Both the position numbers and the translations under genes were made by a program. Shown here piece by piece: positions 7,919 through 16,894 of a stretch of DNA of 64,000 nt; the stretch's first letter is position 1; each line of letters starts with the position of its first letter. Below the pieces are notes generated by a model, which saw only the letters and a program-made list of their open reading frames with translations, had not been told where the DNA came from and ran no database searches. The stretch is from NCBI GenBank assembly GCA_965215545.1, contig OZ244066.1, positions 2,666,001 through 2,730,000 on the forward strand. Direction: 5' to 3'. This DNA is from MPNP01 sp965215545 (GTDB lineage: Bacteria > Pseudomonadota > Alphaproteobacteria > Rhodobacterales > Rhodobacteraceae).

Positions 7919-8911
7919 CTACATGCGGGGCAGGGGTGCACTCTGTTGCATGAAGCGGTCCCGGTAGGGTGAGAGACCGTACTGGAATTTGTACCACCTG
8001 GCGAAGTGGGATGGGGACTGGAAGCCGCAGGCAATGGCGATCTCGATGACCGGCATGTCGGTCTGTCGCAGGAGATTGCGGGCCTTGTCGAGGCGAATCT
8101 GCATGTAGTAGCGTTTGGGAGAGAGGCTGAGATAGCGTCGAAAAAGGCGCTCAAGCTGGCGGGTGCTGATGCCCACCTTGCTGGCGAGATGGCTGAGCGA
8201 CAGCGGGTCCTCCGTGTTGTCTTCCATGAGCTGGATCACCGCCGCCATCTTCGGATGCCGCAGGATTTCACTGGAATTGACCGATGTGTTCAAGCCCCAA
8301 TTGCCGATCAGGGACTGGTTCTGTCCCATGGCGCGGGTCAGGGAATGAGCAAGAAGGTCGCCATGATGCTCGGCGAGCAGGGCAATCATGAGGTCGAGCA
8401 TGGCGATGCCGCCCGCCACGGTCACAATCCTGCCCTGGATCATGTAGGGCGCAGTCGAGAGATCGATCGCCGGGAACTCCTCCCGGAAACCGGCGCGGCA
8501 GGTATCGGAGATGGTGACCGTCCTGTCGGTCAGGAGGCCAGCACGGGCCAGGAGGGTGGGTGCAGAGGCAACGGCAACAATCCGGCCCCCCTGTCGGGAT
8601 TGACGGCGCAGCCAGCTGATGGTGGTGCCCTCATCCGGCGATCGTATCGACTCGCCGCCACACACCACGATCACATCATCCGGGGCAGTCTCTGCGAGTG
8701 CGGAGTCGGCGACAATCTTCTGGCCATTGGTCGCGGTAACCGGATGGCCATCTCTGGAGGTGACGATCCAGTCATGGGCGGGCTCTGACAGGAGCCGGTT
8801 GGTGACCTGGAGGGCGTCAAGGGCACAGCAGAGGGGGAGCATGGCGAACCGGTCGAGCAGGACAAAGATCCATCGATCCAGTCGACCTTCGCCAGCCATC
8901 ACCCCATCCAT
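7919..8911 (-). CDS. GlxA-type transcriptional regulator (DJ-1/PfpI-like plus AraC HTH)
   Basis: About 330 residues. The N-terminal ~200 form a class I glutamine-amidotransferase-like (DJ-1/PfpI) domain (RWIFVLLDRFAMLPL, DVIVVCGGESI, VAGGIAMLDLMIALLAE). The C-terminal ~100 are an AraC DNA-binding domain with two helix-turn-helix motifs (LASKVGISTRQLERLFRRYL; IAIACGFQSPSHFARWYKFQ). Proteins of this build regulate catabolism of quaternary amines and amino acids such as glycine betaine, carnitine and arginine; the target here is unknown. The start is taken at ATG 8911 (MDGVMAGEGRLD), with ATG 8899 possible. The frame extends upstream without family sequence. It is divergent from the DAHP synthase gene. 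Confidence 0.87.
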   Translation of the reverse strand: MDGVMAGEGRLDRWIFVLLDRFAMLPLCCALDALQVTNRLLSEPAHDWIVTSRDGHPVTATNGQKIVADSALAETAPDDVIVVCGGESIRSPDEGTTISWLRRQSRQGGRIVAVASAPTLLARAGLLTDRTVTISDTCRAGFREEFPAIDLSTAPYMIQGRIVTVAGGIAMLDLMIALLAEHHGDLLAHSLTRAMGQNQSLIGNWGLNTSVNSSEILRHPKMAAVIQLMEDNTEDPLSLSHLASKVGISTRQLERLFRRYLSLSPKRYYMQIRLDKARNLLRQTDMPVIEIAIACGFQSPSHFARWYKFQYGLSPYRDRFMQQSAPLPRM

Positions 8912-9041
8912 TCTCCATTCATGGTCATGAGGACTCTCTATTCGATTTGGCGATACAGGAAAATGCAGCGGCCGGTTCGGGAGTTGGAATCGGGGTATGT
9001 TTGTGCCAGTGGGGGAGCGTTTTGCGACCTGGAGACAATCA

Positions 9042-10403
9042 ATGACCGCAGGCTGGACCAAATCATCATGGCGGACGCTGCCCAGGGTTCAGATGCCGGA
9101 CTATCACGATCTTGCGGCACTGCATGAGGTCGAGGAGCGCCTGGGAGGCAATCCACCGCTGGTCTTTGCCGGTGAGGTTCGCAATCTCAAGCGGCAACTG
9201 GCCAGGGTCTGTGAGGGTCAGGGCTTCCTCCTGCAGGGAGGTGACTGTGCCGAGAGTTTCGCCGAACTCAGTTCCGATGGCATCCGGGATACATTCCGGG
9301 TGCTGCTGCAGATGGCCGTCATCCTGACATTCAGTGCAAAATGCCCCGTGGTCAAGGTGGGCCGGATGGCCGGCCAGTTTGCCAAACCCCGCTCATCGGA
9401 CATCGAGACTGTCAATGACCAGGCGTTGCCGAGTTACCGCGGTGACATCATCAACGATCTGCAATTCGATGCCGCGGCCCGGGTTCCTGATCCCCAGCGG
9501 ATGCTGCGCGCCTACGCCCAGGCGTCATCGACCCTGAATCTGCTGCGCGCCTTCAGCCAGGGCGGGTACGCCAATATCCGCAAGGTCCATGACTGGACGC
9601 TCGAGTTCACGGAAAACCGGGAGGCAGAACGCTATCGTGATCTGGCCCAGCGGATTACCGACTCGCTTGATTTCATGGATGCCGCCGGTCTTGAGATCGA
9701 TCAGAACAGCCCACTGAGTCGGGTTGATTTCTTTACCAGTCACGAAGCCCTGCTGCTTGAGTACGAGGAGGCCCTGACCCGGGTGGATTCCCTGACCGGC
9801 TCGAACATTGCCTGCTCGGGGCATCTGCTGTGGATTGGTGATCGGACCCGTCAGCCCGATGGTGCCCATGTCGAGTTTGCCAGCGGCATCGACAATCCGA
9901 TCGGCATCAAGTGCGGCCCGTCCCTGACCGGCGAGGATCTCAAACGACTGCTGGACCGCCTCAATCCGGACAACGACCCTGGCAGGATCGTTCTGATCGC
10001 CCGCTTCGGTCGTCGGCAAATCCGGGAATTCCTTCCGGACCTGATCGAGACTGTCGAATCGGAAGGGGCCCGGGTCGTGTGGTCGTGTGATCCGATGCAC
10101 GGCAACACCGAACGCACGCAATCGGGCTTCAAGACGCGGCGCTTTGCCAACATCCTGGCCGAGGTTTGTGAATTCTTTGCCATCCACACAGACATGGGCA
10201 CCTATCCCGGCGGAGTGCATTTCGAGATGACCGGCATGGATGTCACGGAATGCACCGGCGGTGTCAGCGCCGTGTCCGACGAGACGCTGGCTGAGCGGTA
10301 CCGGACGGCCTGTGATCCCCGCCTCAATGCGTCCCAGTCACTCGAACTTGCCTTCCTGGTTGCCGAGCAGCTGGCCATCATGCGGGCAAGCGCGACGGGC
10401 TGA
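9042..10403 (+). CDS. Class II 3-deoxy-7-phosphoheptulonate (DAHP) synthase
   Basis: First enzyme of the shikimate pathway, condensing phosphoenolpyruvate with erythrose-4-phosphate. The 453-residue product is the plant/actinobacterial-type class II enzyme, common in Alphaproteobacteria. Visible motifs are FLLQGGDCAESF near the N-terminus, RMAGQFAKPRSS, the LRAFSQGGYANI segment, TSHEALLLEYEEALTR, GIDNPIGIKCGPS, WSCDPMHGNT and the C-terminal FEMTGMDVTECTGG. The start at 9042 (MTAGWTKSSWRTLP) suits the family length better than the open frame upstream. Its last 66 bases overlap the 3' end of the opposing acyltransferase gene. Confidence 0.95.
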   Translation: MTAGWTKSSWRTLPRVQMPDYHDLAALHEVEERLGGNPPLVFAGEVRNLKRQLARVCEGQGFLLQGGDCAESFAELSSDGIRDTFRVLLQMAVILTFSAKCPVVKVGRMAGQFAKPRSSDIETVNDQALPSYRGDIINDLQFDAAARVPDPQRMLRAYAQASSTLNLLRAFSQGGYANIRKVHDWTLEFTENREAERYRDLAQRITDSLDFMDAAGLEIDQNSPLSRVDFFTSHEALLLEYEEALTRVDSLTGSNIACSGHLLWIGDRTRQPDGAHVEFASGIDNPIGIKCGPSLTGEDLKRLLDRLNPDNDPGRIVLIARFGRRQIREFLPDLIETVESEGARVVWSCDPMHGNTERTQSGFKTRRFANILAEVCEFFAIHTDMGTYPGGVHFEMTGMDVTECTGGVSAVSDETLAERYRTACDPRLNASQSLELAFLVAEQLAIMRASATG

Positions 10404-11258
10404 GTCGTCACCCGGACCCATCCCGACCGGCACAGGGATCGGACGCAGTCCGGCCCGGACCCATCTTTCGCAGATTCGGGCCAGGTCCTTGCGGTCGGTC
10501 CAGTCTGCGACGGGAATCGGAGGGTGAAACCGGACCCGGACAGCACCCCCGGGCCGGGCCCTGAGCACCCGCAGGAGATGGGGAACCAGGGCAATCGACC
10601 CCCACCAGCCGAAAAAACGCGGATCTTCCCCGGGCGGGGCCTGGTACTGGACCGTGACGGGCTGGATCCGGAGGGTTGCCGTGAGGTCGGGATGCAGGAA
10701 AGGGGCAAACAGGGACGACTTGAATGGCAGGACCTGCAGCCCGTCCGTACTGGTCCCCTCGGGAAAGATCAGCAACCGCTCGCCCCTGGCCAACCGCTCG
10801 GTCAGGAGGGATTGCTGCTGCCTGACCCTGCCCGGATGACGCTCGATGAAGACTGTCCCCGTGGCACGGGCCAACAGACCGATCCCCAACCAGCGCCGGA
10901 CTTCCTGTTTGGCAACAAAGACGATCTCCTGGGGTGCATTGAGGGCCAGGATATCGAGCCATGAGACATGATTGGCCACGATGACCCGCGGGCCAGTGCC
11001 GGGACGACCCTCAATGACCAGGCGGATCCCAAGAATGGCCAGCGACACCTTGCAGACCCTGCAGGTGATCCGGGGTGAGAGAGGTCGCCCCCAGGGCCAT
11101 TCCACGCTCCGCATGACCAGGAAGACAGCCAGCAGCCCGTAGATCACTGCCACGAGGGCGAGAAGCCGACCGCCGGCCCGGGCGTTGCTCCAGGGCCCCT
11201 GTGGCGCCGGGTGCGGGGCCGGACCGCCCACCCAGCCGCTCACGTCCGGCTCTGCCAT
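10338..11258 (-). CDS. olsA: 1-acyl-glycerol-3-phosphate acyltransferase-like protein (OlsA/PlsC family)
   Basis: Membrane-associated acyltransferase with an N-terminal hydrophobic segment (about residues 32-50). The PLPLAT motifs are clear: block I NHVSWLD (HX4D) and block III FPEGTSTDG. It directly follows an OlsB-like gene with a 19-base overlap. This suggests OlsA, which adds the second acyl chain to lyso-ornithine lipid; a general lysophosphatidate acyltransferase is the alternative. The C-terminal ~20 residues are coded inside the tail of the opposing DAHP synthase gene. It is the last gene of the leftward gmk-gamma-CA-DUF3553-olsB-olsA cluster. Confidence 0.85.
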   Translation of the reverse strand: MAEPDVSGWVGGPAPHPAPQGPWSNARAGGRLLALVAVIYGLLAVFLVMRSVEWPWGRPLSPRITCRVCKVSLAILGIRLVIEGRPGTGPRVIVANHVSWLDILALNAPQEIVFVAKQEVRRWLGIGLLARATGTVFIERHPGRVRQQQSLLTERLARGERLLIFPEGTSTDGLQVLPFKSSLFAPFLHPDLTATLRIQPVTVQYQAPPGEDPRFFGWWGSIALVPHLLRVLRARPGGAVRVRFHPPIPVADWTDRKDLARICERWVRAGLRPIPVPVGMGPGDDSARRACPHDGQLLGNQEGKFE

Positions 11259-12022
11259 CGGCGCGCGAACGCCGCCCGGCGATTGTTGCGCATCCGTTCG
11301 GTATCCAGCAGTACACAGACATCCACCGTACGAAATTCGGTATCGACAAAGGCACCGTAACCCACCGAGCCACCCAGCCGCAGATAGGTCCTGATCAGTG
11401 GTGGCATGGATGTCAGCGCCTCGCTCCGCACGATGGCGGAGCGGGAGAGAAGGATGGCCTGCCAGTCCTCGCAGGCCCGGGATGCAACCCGCAGCCCCGG
11501 GGGTGCCAGATGATGATGGTGCAGGTATGAGAGTGGCTGCTGGAAGATGACCGGGTCGGTGCCATGGAAACTGGCTACGCCGAACAGAATCCCGATGTTG
11601 TTGGCAAGGACATGATCGGCGAGGCCCATCCAGAGGGTATGGAGATTGAGACCGTTGCGGTAGGGTGCCAGGAGACAGGATCGGCCGACCTCGAGCAGGC
11701 TGACCTGTTGCGCCAGGAGGGGTTCGAGATTGAATTCCGTGGCCGAATAGAATCCGTGCCCGCTGTTCTCGGCCGCCTCGCGGGTCACAAGGCGGCAGGT
11801 TCCCACAACATGGTCATGCGACGCCGGTGGAATCGATCCGTCAACCAGGATCAGGTGTTCGGCGATGGCATCGAAACGATCGGACTCGGACCGCCGGGTA
11901 TGGTCGATGCCGGGTCCGGCAGAACCGAACTCCTCGACAAAGACCCGATAGCGCAGACGAAAGGCCCCGCACCAATCCGCCTCGGTGGTGGCAAGCCTGA
12001 CCGTGATATCGCTGCCCTGCAT
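11240..12022 (-). CDS. olsB: OlsB-like L-ornithine N-alpha-acyltransferase
   Basis: A 260-residue GNAT-related acyltransferase that transfers a 3-hydroxyacyl chain from ACP to the alpha-amino group of ornithine, the first step of ornithine-lipid synthesis. Family features are FRLRYRVFVEEFG near the N-terminus, VGTCRLV, the EVGRSCLLAPYRNG acceptor region, GVASFHGTDP and PPLIRTYLRLGG. I start at ATG 12022 (MQGSDITVRLATTEAD), where family similarity begins; the upstream open frame lies over the DUF3553 and carbonic anhydrase genes and is not coding. Ornithine lipids are phosphorus-free membrane lipids common in Alphaproteobacteria. Confidence 0.87.
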   Translation of the reverse strand: MQGSDITVRLATTEADWCGAFRLRYRVFVEEFGSAGPGIDHTRRSESDRFDAIAEHLILVDGSIPPASHDHVVGTCRLVTREAAENSGHGFYSATEFNLEPLLAQQVSLLEVGRSCLLAPYRNGLNLHTLWMGLADHVLANNIGILFGVASFHGTDPVIFQQPLSYLHHHHLAPPGLRVASRACEDWQAILLSRSAIVRSEALTSMPPLIRTYLRLGGSVGYGAFVDTEFRTVDVCVLLDTERMRNNRRAAFARRWQSRT

Positions 12023-12050
12023 GACCCCGTCCCAGCCAGCTCGATCCCGT

Positions 12051-12254
12051 TCAGGGCAATCCGCCGCAGTGCGGATCGGCGATGGTCTGCAGGATGACAA
12101 TCGAGCCATTGATGACAACCTTGCCGACCTGTTCAAAGTTGACCGTGATCCGGTCATCAATGACCGATTGCACCTGTCCCGGACCCCAGTCGGGATGTTC
12201 GGGATGGGCAACGAGATCACCCGGTTCAAGGAACTGGTGGGGTGCGGGGTGCAT
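12051..12254 (-). CDS. DUF3553 domain protein
   Basis: A 67-residue protein made almost entirely of DUF3553 (FLEPGDLVAHPEHPDWGPGQVQ, then RITVNFEQVGKVVIN). The fold resembles the small beta-barrel CarD/UvrD C-terminal type that binds protein or DNA partners, but its job is unknown. A GGAGAA ribosome-binding site lies five bases before ATG 12254. It sits 13 bases after the carbonic anhydrase stop, so it is probably co-transcribed with it. Confidence 0.85.
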   Translation of the reverse strand: MHPAPHQFLEPGDLVAHPEHPDWGPGQVQSVIDDRITVNFEQVGKVVINGSIVILQTIADPHCGGLP

Positions 12255-12266
12255 CGGTTCTCCGGA

Positions 12267-12794
12267 TCAGATGGGGACCAGTCCCTGTCGATACCGGGGG
12301 ATGTTGGCGAGATAGTGGCTCGCGGCCTCGGCAAACCGGGACCGTTCGCCCGCGGCAAGATCCCGCACATACCGTGCCGGGCGACCCAGATAGAGGGCAT
12401 TGTCCCGGATGGCCTTGTCTTCGGTGACAAGCGAGCCCGCACCGACGACGCTGCCTGTCCCGATCGTCGCGCCGTTGAGGATGGTTGTGCCCATGCCGAT
12501 CAGGGCATTGTCCGCAATCTGGCAGCCATGCAGGAGACACAGATGGCCAATCGTGCAGTTGGTCCCCAGTGTCAGGGGATACCCAGGGTCCGTGTGGAGA
12601 ACCGAATTGTCCTGGACATTGGATCCCGCACCGATGGTGATCGGTTCGTTGTCGCCGCGCACGACGGCCCCGAACAGGATGGCAACGCCCTCACCAAGCA
12701 CAACCCTGCCGATGAGGGAGGCGTTGGGAGCAATCCAGCATGAACCGTCGTCGGGCAGGGTCGGGGAGAAACCGTCAAGGGCATAGAGTGTCAT
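12267..12794 (-). CDS. Gamma-carbonic anhydrase family protein
   Basis: A 175-residue left-handed beta-helix protein with hexapeptide repeats (IGRVVLGEGVAILFGAVVRGD, IGAGSNVQDNSVLHTD, IGHLCLLHGCQIADNALIGM). Metal-binding His residues are visible in SVLHTD, TIGHLC and LLHGC, as in Cam/YrdA-type proteins. Some members hydrate CO2 and others have no shown activity, so catalysis is not certain. The start ATG at 12794 overlaps the guanylate kinase stop (ATGA), so the two are translationally coupled. Confidence 0.88.
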   Translation of the reverse strand: MTLYALDGFSPTLPDDGSCWIAPNASLIGRVVLGEGVAILFGAVVRGDNEPITIGAGSNVQDNSVLHTDPGYPLTLGTNCTIGHLCLLHGCQIADNALIGMGTTILNGATIGTGSVVGAGSLVTEDKAIRDNALYLGRPARYVRDLAAGERSRFAEAASHYLANIPRYRQGLVPI

Positions 12795-13441
12795 TGCTGA
12801 CGGGCCTCGAACTCGCTGTTGAGACCCTCGACGAACCGCCGGAGACCCCGCTGGCGCGTCCGCTTCATGCGTTCGGCCTGGATGATGCGCTGGATCTTGT
12901 CGAAAACCTGGTCGAGTTCATGATTGATCAGCACATACTCGTAATCCAGCCAGTGGCTGATCTCGTCCTTGCTCTTTTCCATGCGATGACCCACCATGGA
13001 GGGGGTGTCAAAGGCCCTCTGGTGGAGCCGACGCGCGAGCTCGGCGATAGATGGCGGCAGGACAAAGATGGACACCACGCTGCTGGCATAGCTCGAGTTC
13101 CGGATCTGGCTGGCCCCTTTCCAGTCGATGTCGAAGACGACGTCCCGACCGGCATCGATCGCTTCCTCCACCAGTTGCGCAGGCGTCCCGTATCGGTGAC
13201 CGAAGACCTCGGCGTGCTCGAGGAACTCCCTGGCATCGATCTTCTGCTGGAACGTCCCGTCATCGACAAAGTGGTATTCCTTGCCATCGACCTCATTGCC
13301 CCGGGCTGGTCGGGTGGTCACCGAGACGGAAACCGTGATGTTCCGATCCCACTCAACCAGTTTGTTGGTCAGGGTTGTCTTGCCGGCCCCCGAGGGTGAT
13401 GACAGGATGATCAGCAGTCCCCTGCGCGGGTCAACCAACAT
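12791..13441 (-). CDS. gmk: Guanylate kinase
   Basis: Phosphorylates GMP (and dGMP) to the diphosphate with ATP. The 216-residue product has the P-loop SSPSGAGKTTL at residues ~13-23, the GMP-binding segment SVSVTTRPARGNEVDGKEYH, FVFDIDWKGASQI-type Walker B region (DVVFDIDWKGA) and the lid helix RLHQRAFDTPSMVGHRM. The start at ATG 13441 (MLVDPRRGLLIILSSPSGAG) puts the P-loop at the normal distance; the open frame continues upstream but carries no kinase sequence. First gene of the leftward cluster that ends in olsB-olsA. Confidence 0.96.
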   Translation of the reverse strand: MLVDPRRGLLIILSSPSGAGKTTLTNKLVEWDRNITVSVSVTTRPARGNEVDGKEYHFVDDGTFQQKIDAREFLEHAEVFGHRYGTPAQLVEEAIDAGRDVVFDIDWKGASQIRNSSYASSVVSIFVLPPSIAELARRLHQRAFDTPSMVGHRMEKSKDEISHWLDYEYVLINHELDQVFDKIQRIIQAERMKRTRQRGLRRFVEGLNSEFEARQQ

Positions 13442-13628
13442 CGTTCGAACTCCCCCGACAACACCGAATCCACTGATCGCACCCGGTCTGCGGGCGCCGA
13501 GGGCGCAACAGGTGATGGTCCCGGATGACTTGCAAGCCTCGTATACATCCGCAGCGGGATCCAATATAGAGGGCAGGGGATTTGTCAATCGAGGCAGGGC
13601 ACCAGGCCGCCGTGGAACGGAGACAGCA

Positions 13629-14396
13629 ATGACCCCGGATACTGTCCCGCCGATCTTCGTTTTCGTCCGCCCGCAACTTGGCGTCAATCTCGGTGCCGCC
13701 GCGCGGGGCATGAAGAATTTCGGCATCCAGTCCATGCGCCTCGTTGCCCCGCCCGACAGCTGGCTGACGCCCGATGTCGTGGCCCGGGCCAGCGGGGCCG
13801 CTGCCCTGCTTGAGACCGCCCTGTCCTACGGGACCGTGGCCGAGGCTCTGACCGATTGCACGACCATCCTTGCCACGACCGTCCGCGAGCGGGGTCTGTG
13901 GAAGACTGTTCAGGATCCCCGCACCGCCCTCGAACGGGTCCGTCGGTCCCTCGGGCCCGATCAGCGCCTTGCCATTCTCTTCGGTCCCGAACGCACCGGG
14001 CTGGCCAACGACGAAATTGCCCTTGCCAACACCATCATCACCGTGCCCACCCTGCCCACATTCCGGTCAATGAACATCGCCCAGTGCGCAACGCTCCTCG
14101 CCTATGAATGGCACATGAGCAGCCGCATCGACCCTGATCCTGCAACCGATGACAACGCAGTCGCACCTGCCACCAGCGCCGACAGGAACGCCCTGGCCGA
14201 AGGCCTGATCGCCGATCTGACCCATTCGGATTACTTTGGCACTGATGCCGATCGACCGGGCCGAATTCTCTATTTGCGCAACCTCATCAACCGACTTGAT
14301 CTGACCAAGGGCGAGGTCAAGGCCCTGCATCGGATCCGCAAGTCCCTGCGCGATGGCCCCACCGCGCCAAAGTCCGCCCATCCCGATGCCGGTTGA
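13629..14396 (+). CDS. trmJ: tRNA/rRNA 2'-O-methyltransferase, TrmJ-like (SpoU family)
   Basis: SPOUT-fold methyltransferase of 255 residues. TrmJ 2'-O-methylates position 32 of several tRNAs in the cytoplasm. Seen here: FVRPQLGVNLGAAARGMKNFG (motif 1), LAILFGPERTGLANDEIALA (motif 2) and VPTLPTFRSMNIAQCATLLAYE (motif 3, with the knot residues). The helical C-terminus is typical (RIRKSLRDG). The start at ATG 13629 follows from the family N-terminus. Its 3' end overlaps the start of ctaA. Confidence 0.9.
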   Translation: MTPDTVPPIFVFVRPQLGVNLGAAARGMKNFGIQSMRLVAPPDSWLTPDVVARASGAAALLETALSYGTVAEALTDCTTILATTVRERGLWKTVQDPRTALERVRRSLGPDQRLAILFGPERTGLANDEIALANTIITVPTLPTFRSMNIAQCATLLAYEWHMSSRIDPDPATDDNAVAPATSADRNALAEGLIADLTHSDYFGTDADRPGRILYLRNLINRLDLTKGEVKALHRIRKSLRDGPTAPKSAHPDAG

Positions 14397-15420
14397 CCGC
14401 CAGGCGACCGGGCGCAGGCCCGTCGTTTTGTACCTGCTCCTCCTGCTTGCCCTCACCATTGGCATGGTCTCGATTGGCGGCATCACCCGGCATACCGATT
14501 CCGGTCTTTCCATCACCGATTGGCGTTTGATCGCCAGGATCTTGCCGCCCATGACACTGACCGAGTGGCAGCATCTCTTCGAGCTCTATCAGGCAACACC
14601 GGAATTCCGTCTCCAGAATAGCCATATGCAACTTTCTGACTTTCAACAGATCTACTGGTGGGAGTGGATCCATCGGCAGGCCGGTCGCCTTATCGGTGTC
14701 ATCTGGCTTGCGGGCTGTATCGCCCTGCTGCTCGCCGGGCACCTGACCCGCCAGCGCGGCCTGTTCATCCTGCTGCTCGGAATCCTTGGTCTTGGCCAGG
14801 GTCTCATTGGCTGGTGGATGGTCCAGAGCGGCCTTGCCGGTGAGCGGGTCGATGTGGTCTCCACCCGATTGGCCATTCACCTGTCCATGGCGTTCGTGAT
14901 CATCGGTTTGATCTGGTGGACCTGTCTCAGGGAACTCTGGCCACCCTCGGCCTGCCCCCCCTCCCGTTACCCATCGACACCGCTGATCGGTCTTTGCCTT
15001 GTCGGACTCCTTGTCCAGACCGGCCTTGGCGCCCTGGTGGCTGGCATTGACGCGGGCAGTGCCTTTCCAACCTGGCCCCTGATGAACGGAGTCGTCCTGC
15101 CGGATCTCGAGATCGCCGCTTTCGGCCTGGTCGACAACCCAACCTTTGTCCACTTCTGGCACCGGATGGCGGGATATGGGCTGGCATGTCTCATCCTCAT
15201 GCTGGCCATCCGGTCCGGCTTGACCGTCTGGCCGGTCGCGCTGCTTGCCGGGGTGACGGCCCTCCAGATGCTTCTTGGCATCCTCACAGTGGTGACGGTT
15301 GTTGCCACCCCCATTGCCCTCCTGCATCAACTGGTAGCCGTGGTGATGTTGATCCTTGTGGTCACCTGCCTGTATGGCCGTGCAGGTCCAACGCCAGAGA
15401 GACGGGATCCACATGACTGA
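14353..15420 (+). CDS. ctaA: Heme A synthase (COX15/CtaA)
   Basis: Inner-membrane enzyme that oxidises the C8 methyl of heme O to formyl, giving heme A for cytochrome aa3 oxidase. Eight membrane helices are evident. Typical landmarks are GGITRHTDSGLSITDW, EWIHRQAGRLIGV (heme-ligand His), HLSMAF, LGALVAGIDAG...FPTWPLMNG, VHFWHRMAGY (His) and LLHQLVAV. ATG 14353 is used, overlapping trmJ by 44 bases; ATG 14386, 11 codons later, would give almost no overlap and is also possible. No cox genes are in this window. Confidence 0.94.
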   Translation: MAPPRQSPPIPMPVDRQATGRRPVVLYLLLLLALTIGMVSIGGITRHTDSGLSITDWRLIARILPPMTLTEWQHLFELYQATPEFRLQNSHMQLSDFQQIYWWEWIHRQAGRLIGVIWLAGCIALLLAGHLTRQRGLFILLLGILGLGQGLIGWWMVQSGLAGERVDVVSTRLAIHLSMAFVIIGLIWWTCLRELWPPSACPPSRYPSTPLIGLCLVGLLVQTGLGALVAGIDAGSAFPTWPLMNGVVLPDLEIAAFGLVDNPTFVHFWHRMAGYGLACLILMLAIRSGLTVWPVALLAGVTALQMLLGILTVVTVVATPIALLHQLVAVVMLILVVTCLYGRAGPTPERRDPHD

Positions 15421-16894
15421 AGCCTACACTGCCCTCATGGCCTATATGCGGGACACCCTGGCACTTCGCCATGTGGCCGGCGTGATCCACTGGGATCAGG
15501 AAACGATGATGCCGCCAGGCGGGGCGGCCCAGCGGGCAGTTTGCCTTGGCGCGCTGAGCAGTGTCACCCAGGAGCGGGACAGGAACCCGTGTGTCCGGGA
15601 GTGGCTCGCTGCGCTGGATGGTGTTGCCCTGGACGCGGAACAGCGCGCCCAGATCCGTGATATCCAACGCAGTGTGGACCGGGCCGAGCGGGTGCCGGTG
15701 GATCTGGCCCGCAGCCTGGCCGAAACAACCTCGCGGGGCCTGCAGGTCTGGAGCCAGGCCCGTTCCAGCGATGATCCCGCTGCGTTCCTGCCCCTGCTGG
15801 CCGACATCGTCTCCCTCGCACGGCAGGTTGCCGAGTCCCTCGACAGTCACGCCGAACCCTATGATGCGCTTCTCGATGGCTTTGAGCCGGGGATGACAGG
15901 GCATCATCTCGAGGACCTCTTTGGCCGTCTGCAACCCGGTCTTGTGACCCTGCGGGACCGCTTGCTCGGTGCCCGCAGACCTGCCGCCCTGCGCCCGGGC
16001 ACCTATGCCAGCCGGATCCAGCTGCATCTTGCCCGCGAACTTGCAGCCCGGTTCGGCTATGATTTCCATCACGGCCGTCTTGATCTGGTGACCCATCCGT
16101 TCTGTTGTGGCGGTGGCGATGATATCCGGATCACCACCCGCATTGATGAGACCGACCCCTTCAACTGCCTCTACTCAACCATCCACGAGACGGGTCATGC
16201 CACCTATGAGGCCAATATCAACAAGGCCTATGCCCTGACACCGATCGGGGGCGGGGCCTCGATGGGGGTCCACGAAAGCCAATCCCGTCTCTATGAGAAC
16301 CAACTGGGCCGCAGCCGACCGTTTGCCCACTGGTTGCATGGGCGGATGCTGGAACTGTTCGGTCAGGCCGGGAGTGACGATCCGTCCGTGTTCCATGCCG
16401 GGATCAACCGGCTGCGCAGGAACCCCATCCGGACCGAGGCCGATGAGGTCCAGTACAATCTCCACATCATCCTGCGCTTCCAGATCGAACGACAGCTGAT
16501 CAATGGCGCGCTGACGGTCAGGGACATTCCCGAGCTGTGGAACACCCTGTTCCTGGAGATGTTCGGGTTTCCCGTCGACCGACCGGCCCATGGGTTCCTG
16601 CAGGATGTTCACTGGTCAGCCGGCATGTTCGGCTACTTTCCCACCTACACACTCGGCAATCTCTATGCCGCCTGCCTCCACCAGACCCTGCAGGACACCG
16701 TTCCCTCGCTCGAGACCCACCTGGCGCGCGGCGACCCGTCGCCGGCAACCCGGTGGTTGCGTGAATCGCTCCAGCAGCATGGCGGACTTCGCTCCCCGCA
16801 GGACACGATCGAAACTGCCTGCGGTTTCCCGGTCAGCGAGACCCCGCTCCTTGCTTCCCTCACGACAAAATTCGAGGAGATCTACGGGCTCTGA
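15413..16894 (+). CDS. Carboxypeptidase Taq, M32 metallopeptidase
   Basis: Zinc-dependent carboxypeptidase of 493 residues that trims C-terminal amino acids from peptides in the cytoplasm. The metal-binding HExxH appears as TIHETGHATYEAN, followed by MGVHESQSRLYENQLGRS carrying the third ligand. Other M32 landmarks are HWDQETMMPPGG, ITTRIDETDPFNCLYSTIHE, YNLHIILRFQIE and HWSAGMFGYFPTYTLGNLYA. ATG 15413 overlaps the ctaA stop by eight bases. The 3' end overlaps the opposing enoyl-CoA hydratase gene by 13 bases. Confidence 0.95.
   Translation: MTEAYTALMAYMRDTLALRHVAGVIHWDQETMMPPGGAAQRAVCLGALSSVTQERDRNPCVREWLAALDGVALDAEQRAQIRDIQRSVDRAERVPVDLARSLAETTSRGLQVWSQARSSDDPAAFLPLLADIVSLARQVAESLDSHAEPYDALLDGFEPGMTGHHLEDLFGRLQPGLVTLRDRLLGARRPAALRPGTYASRIQLHLARELAARFGYDFHHGRLDLVTHPFCCGGGDDIRITTRIDETDPFNCLYSTIHETGHATYEANINKAYALTPIGGGASMGVHESQSRLYENQLGRSRPFAHWLHGRMLELFGQAGSDDPSVFHAGINRLRRNPIRTEADEVQYNLHIILRFQIERQLINGALTVRDIPELWNTLFLEMFGFPVDRPAHGFLQDVHWSAGMFGYFPTYTLGNLYAACLHQTLQDTVPSLETHLARGDPSPATRWLRESLQQHGGLRSPQDTIETACGFPVSETPLLASLTTKFEEIYGL

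Noticed and set aside
11985..12743. Long plus-strand frame opposite olsB, DUF3553 and the carbonic anhydrase
   Set aside because: It is antisense to three recognisable genes; composition reflects high-GC shadow coding.
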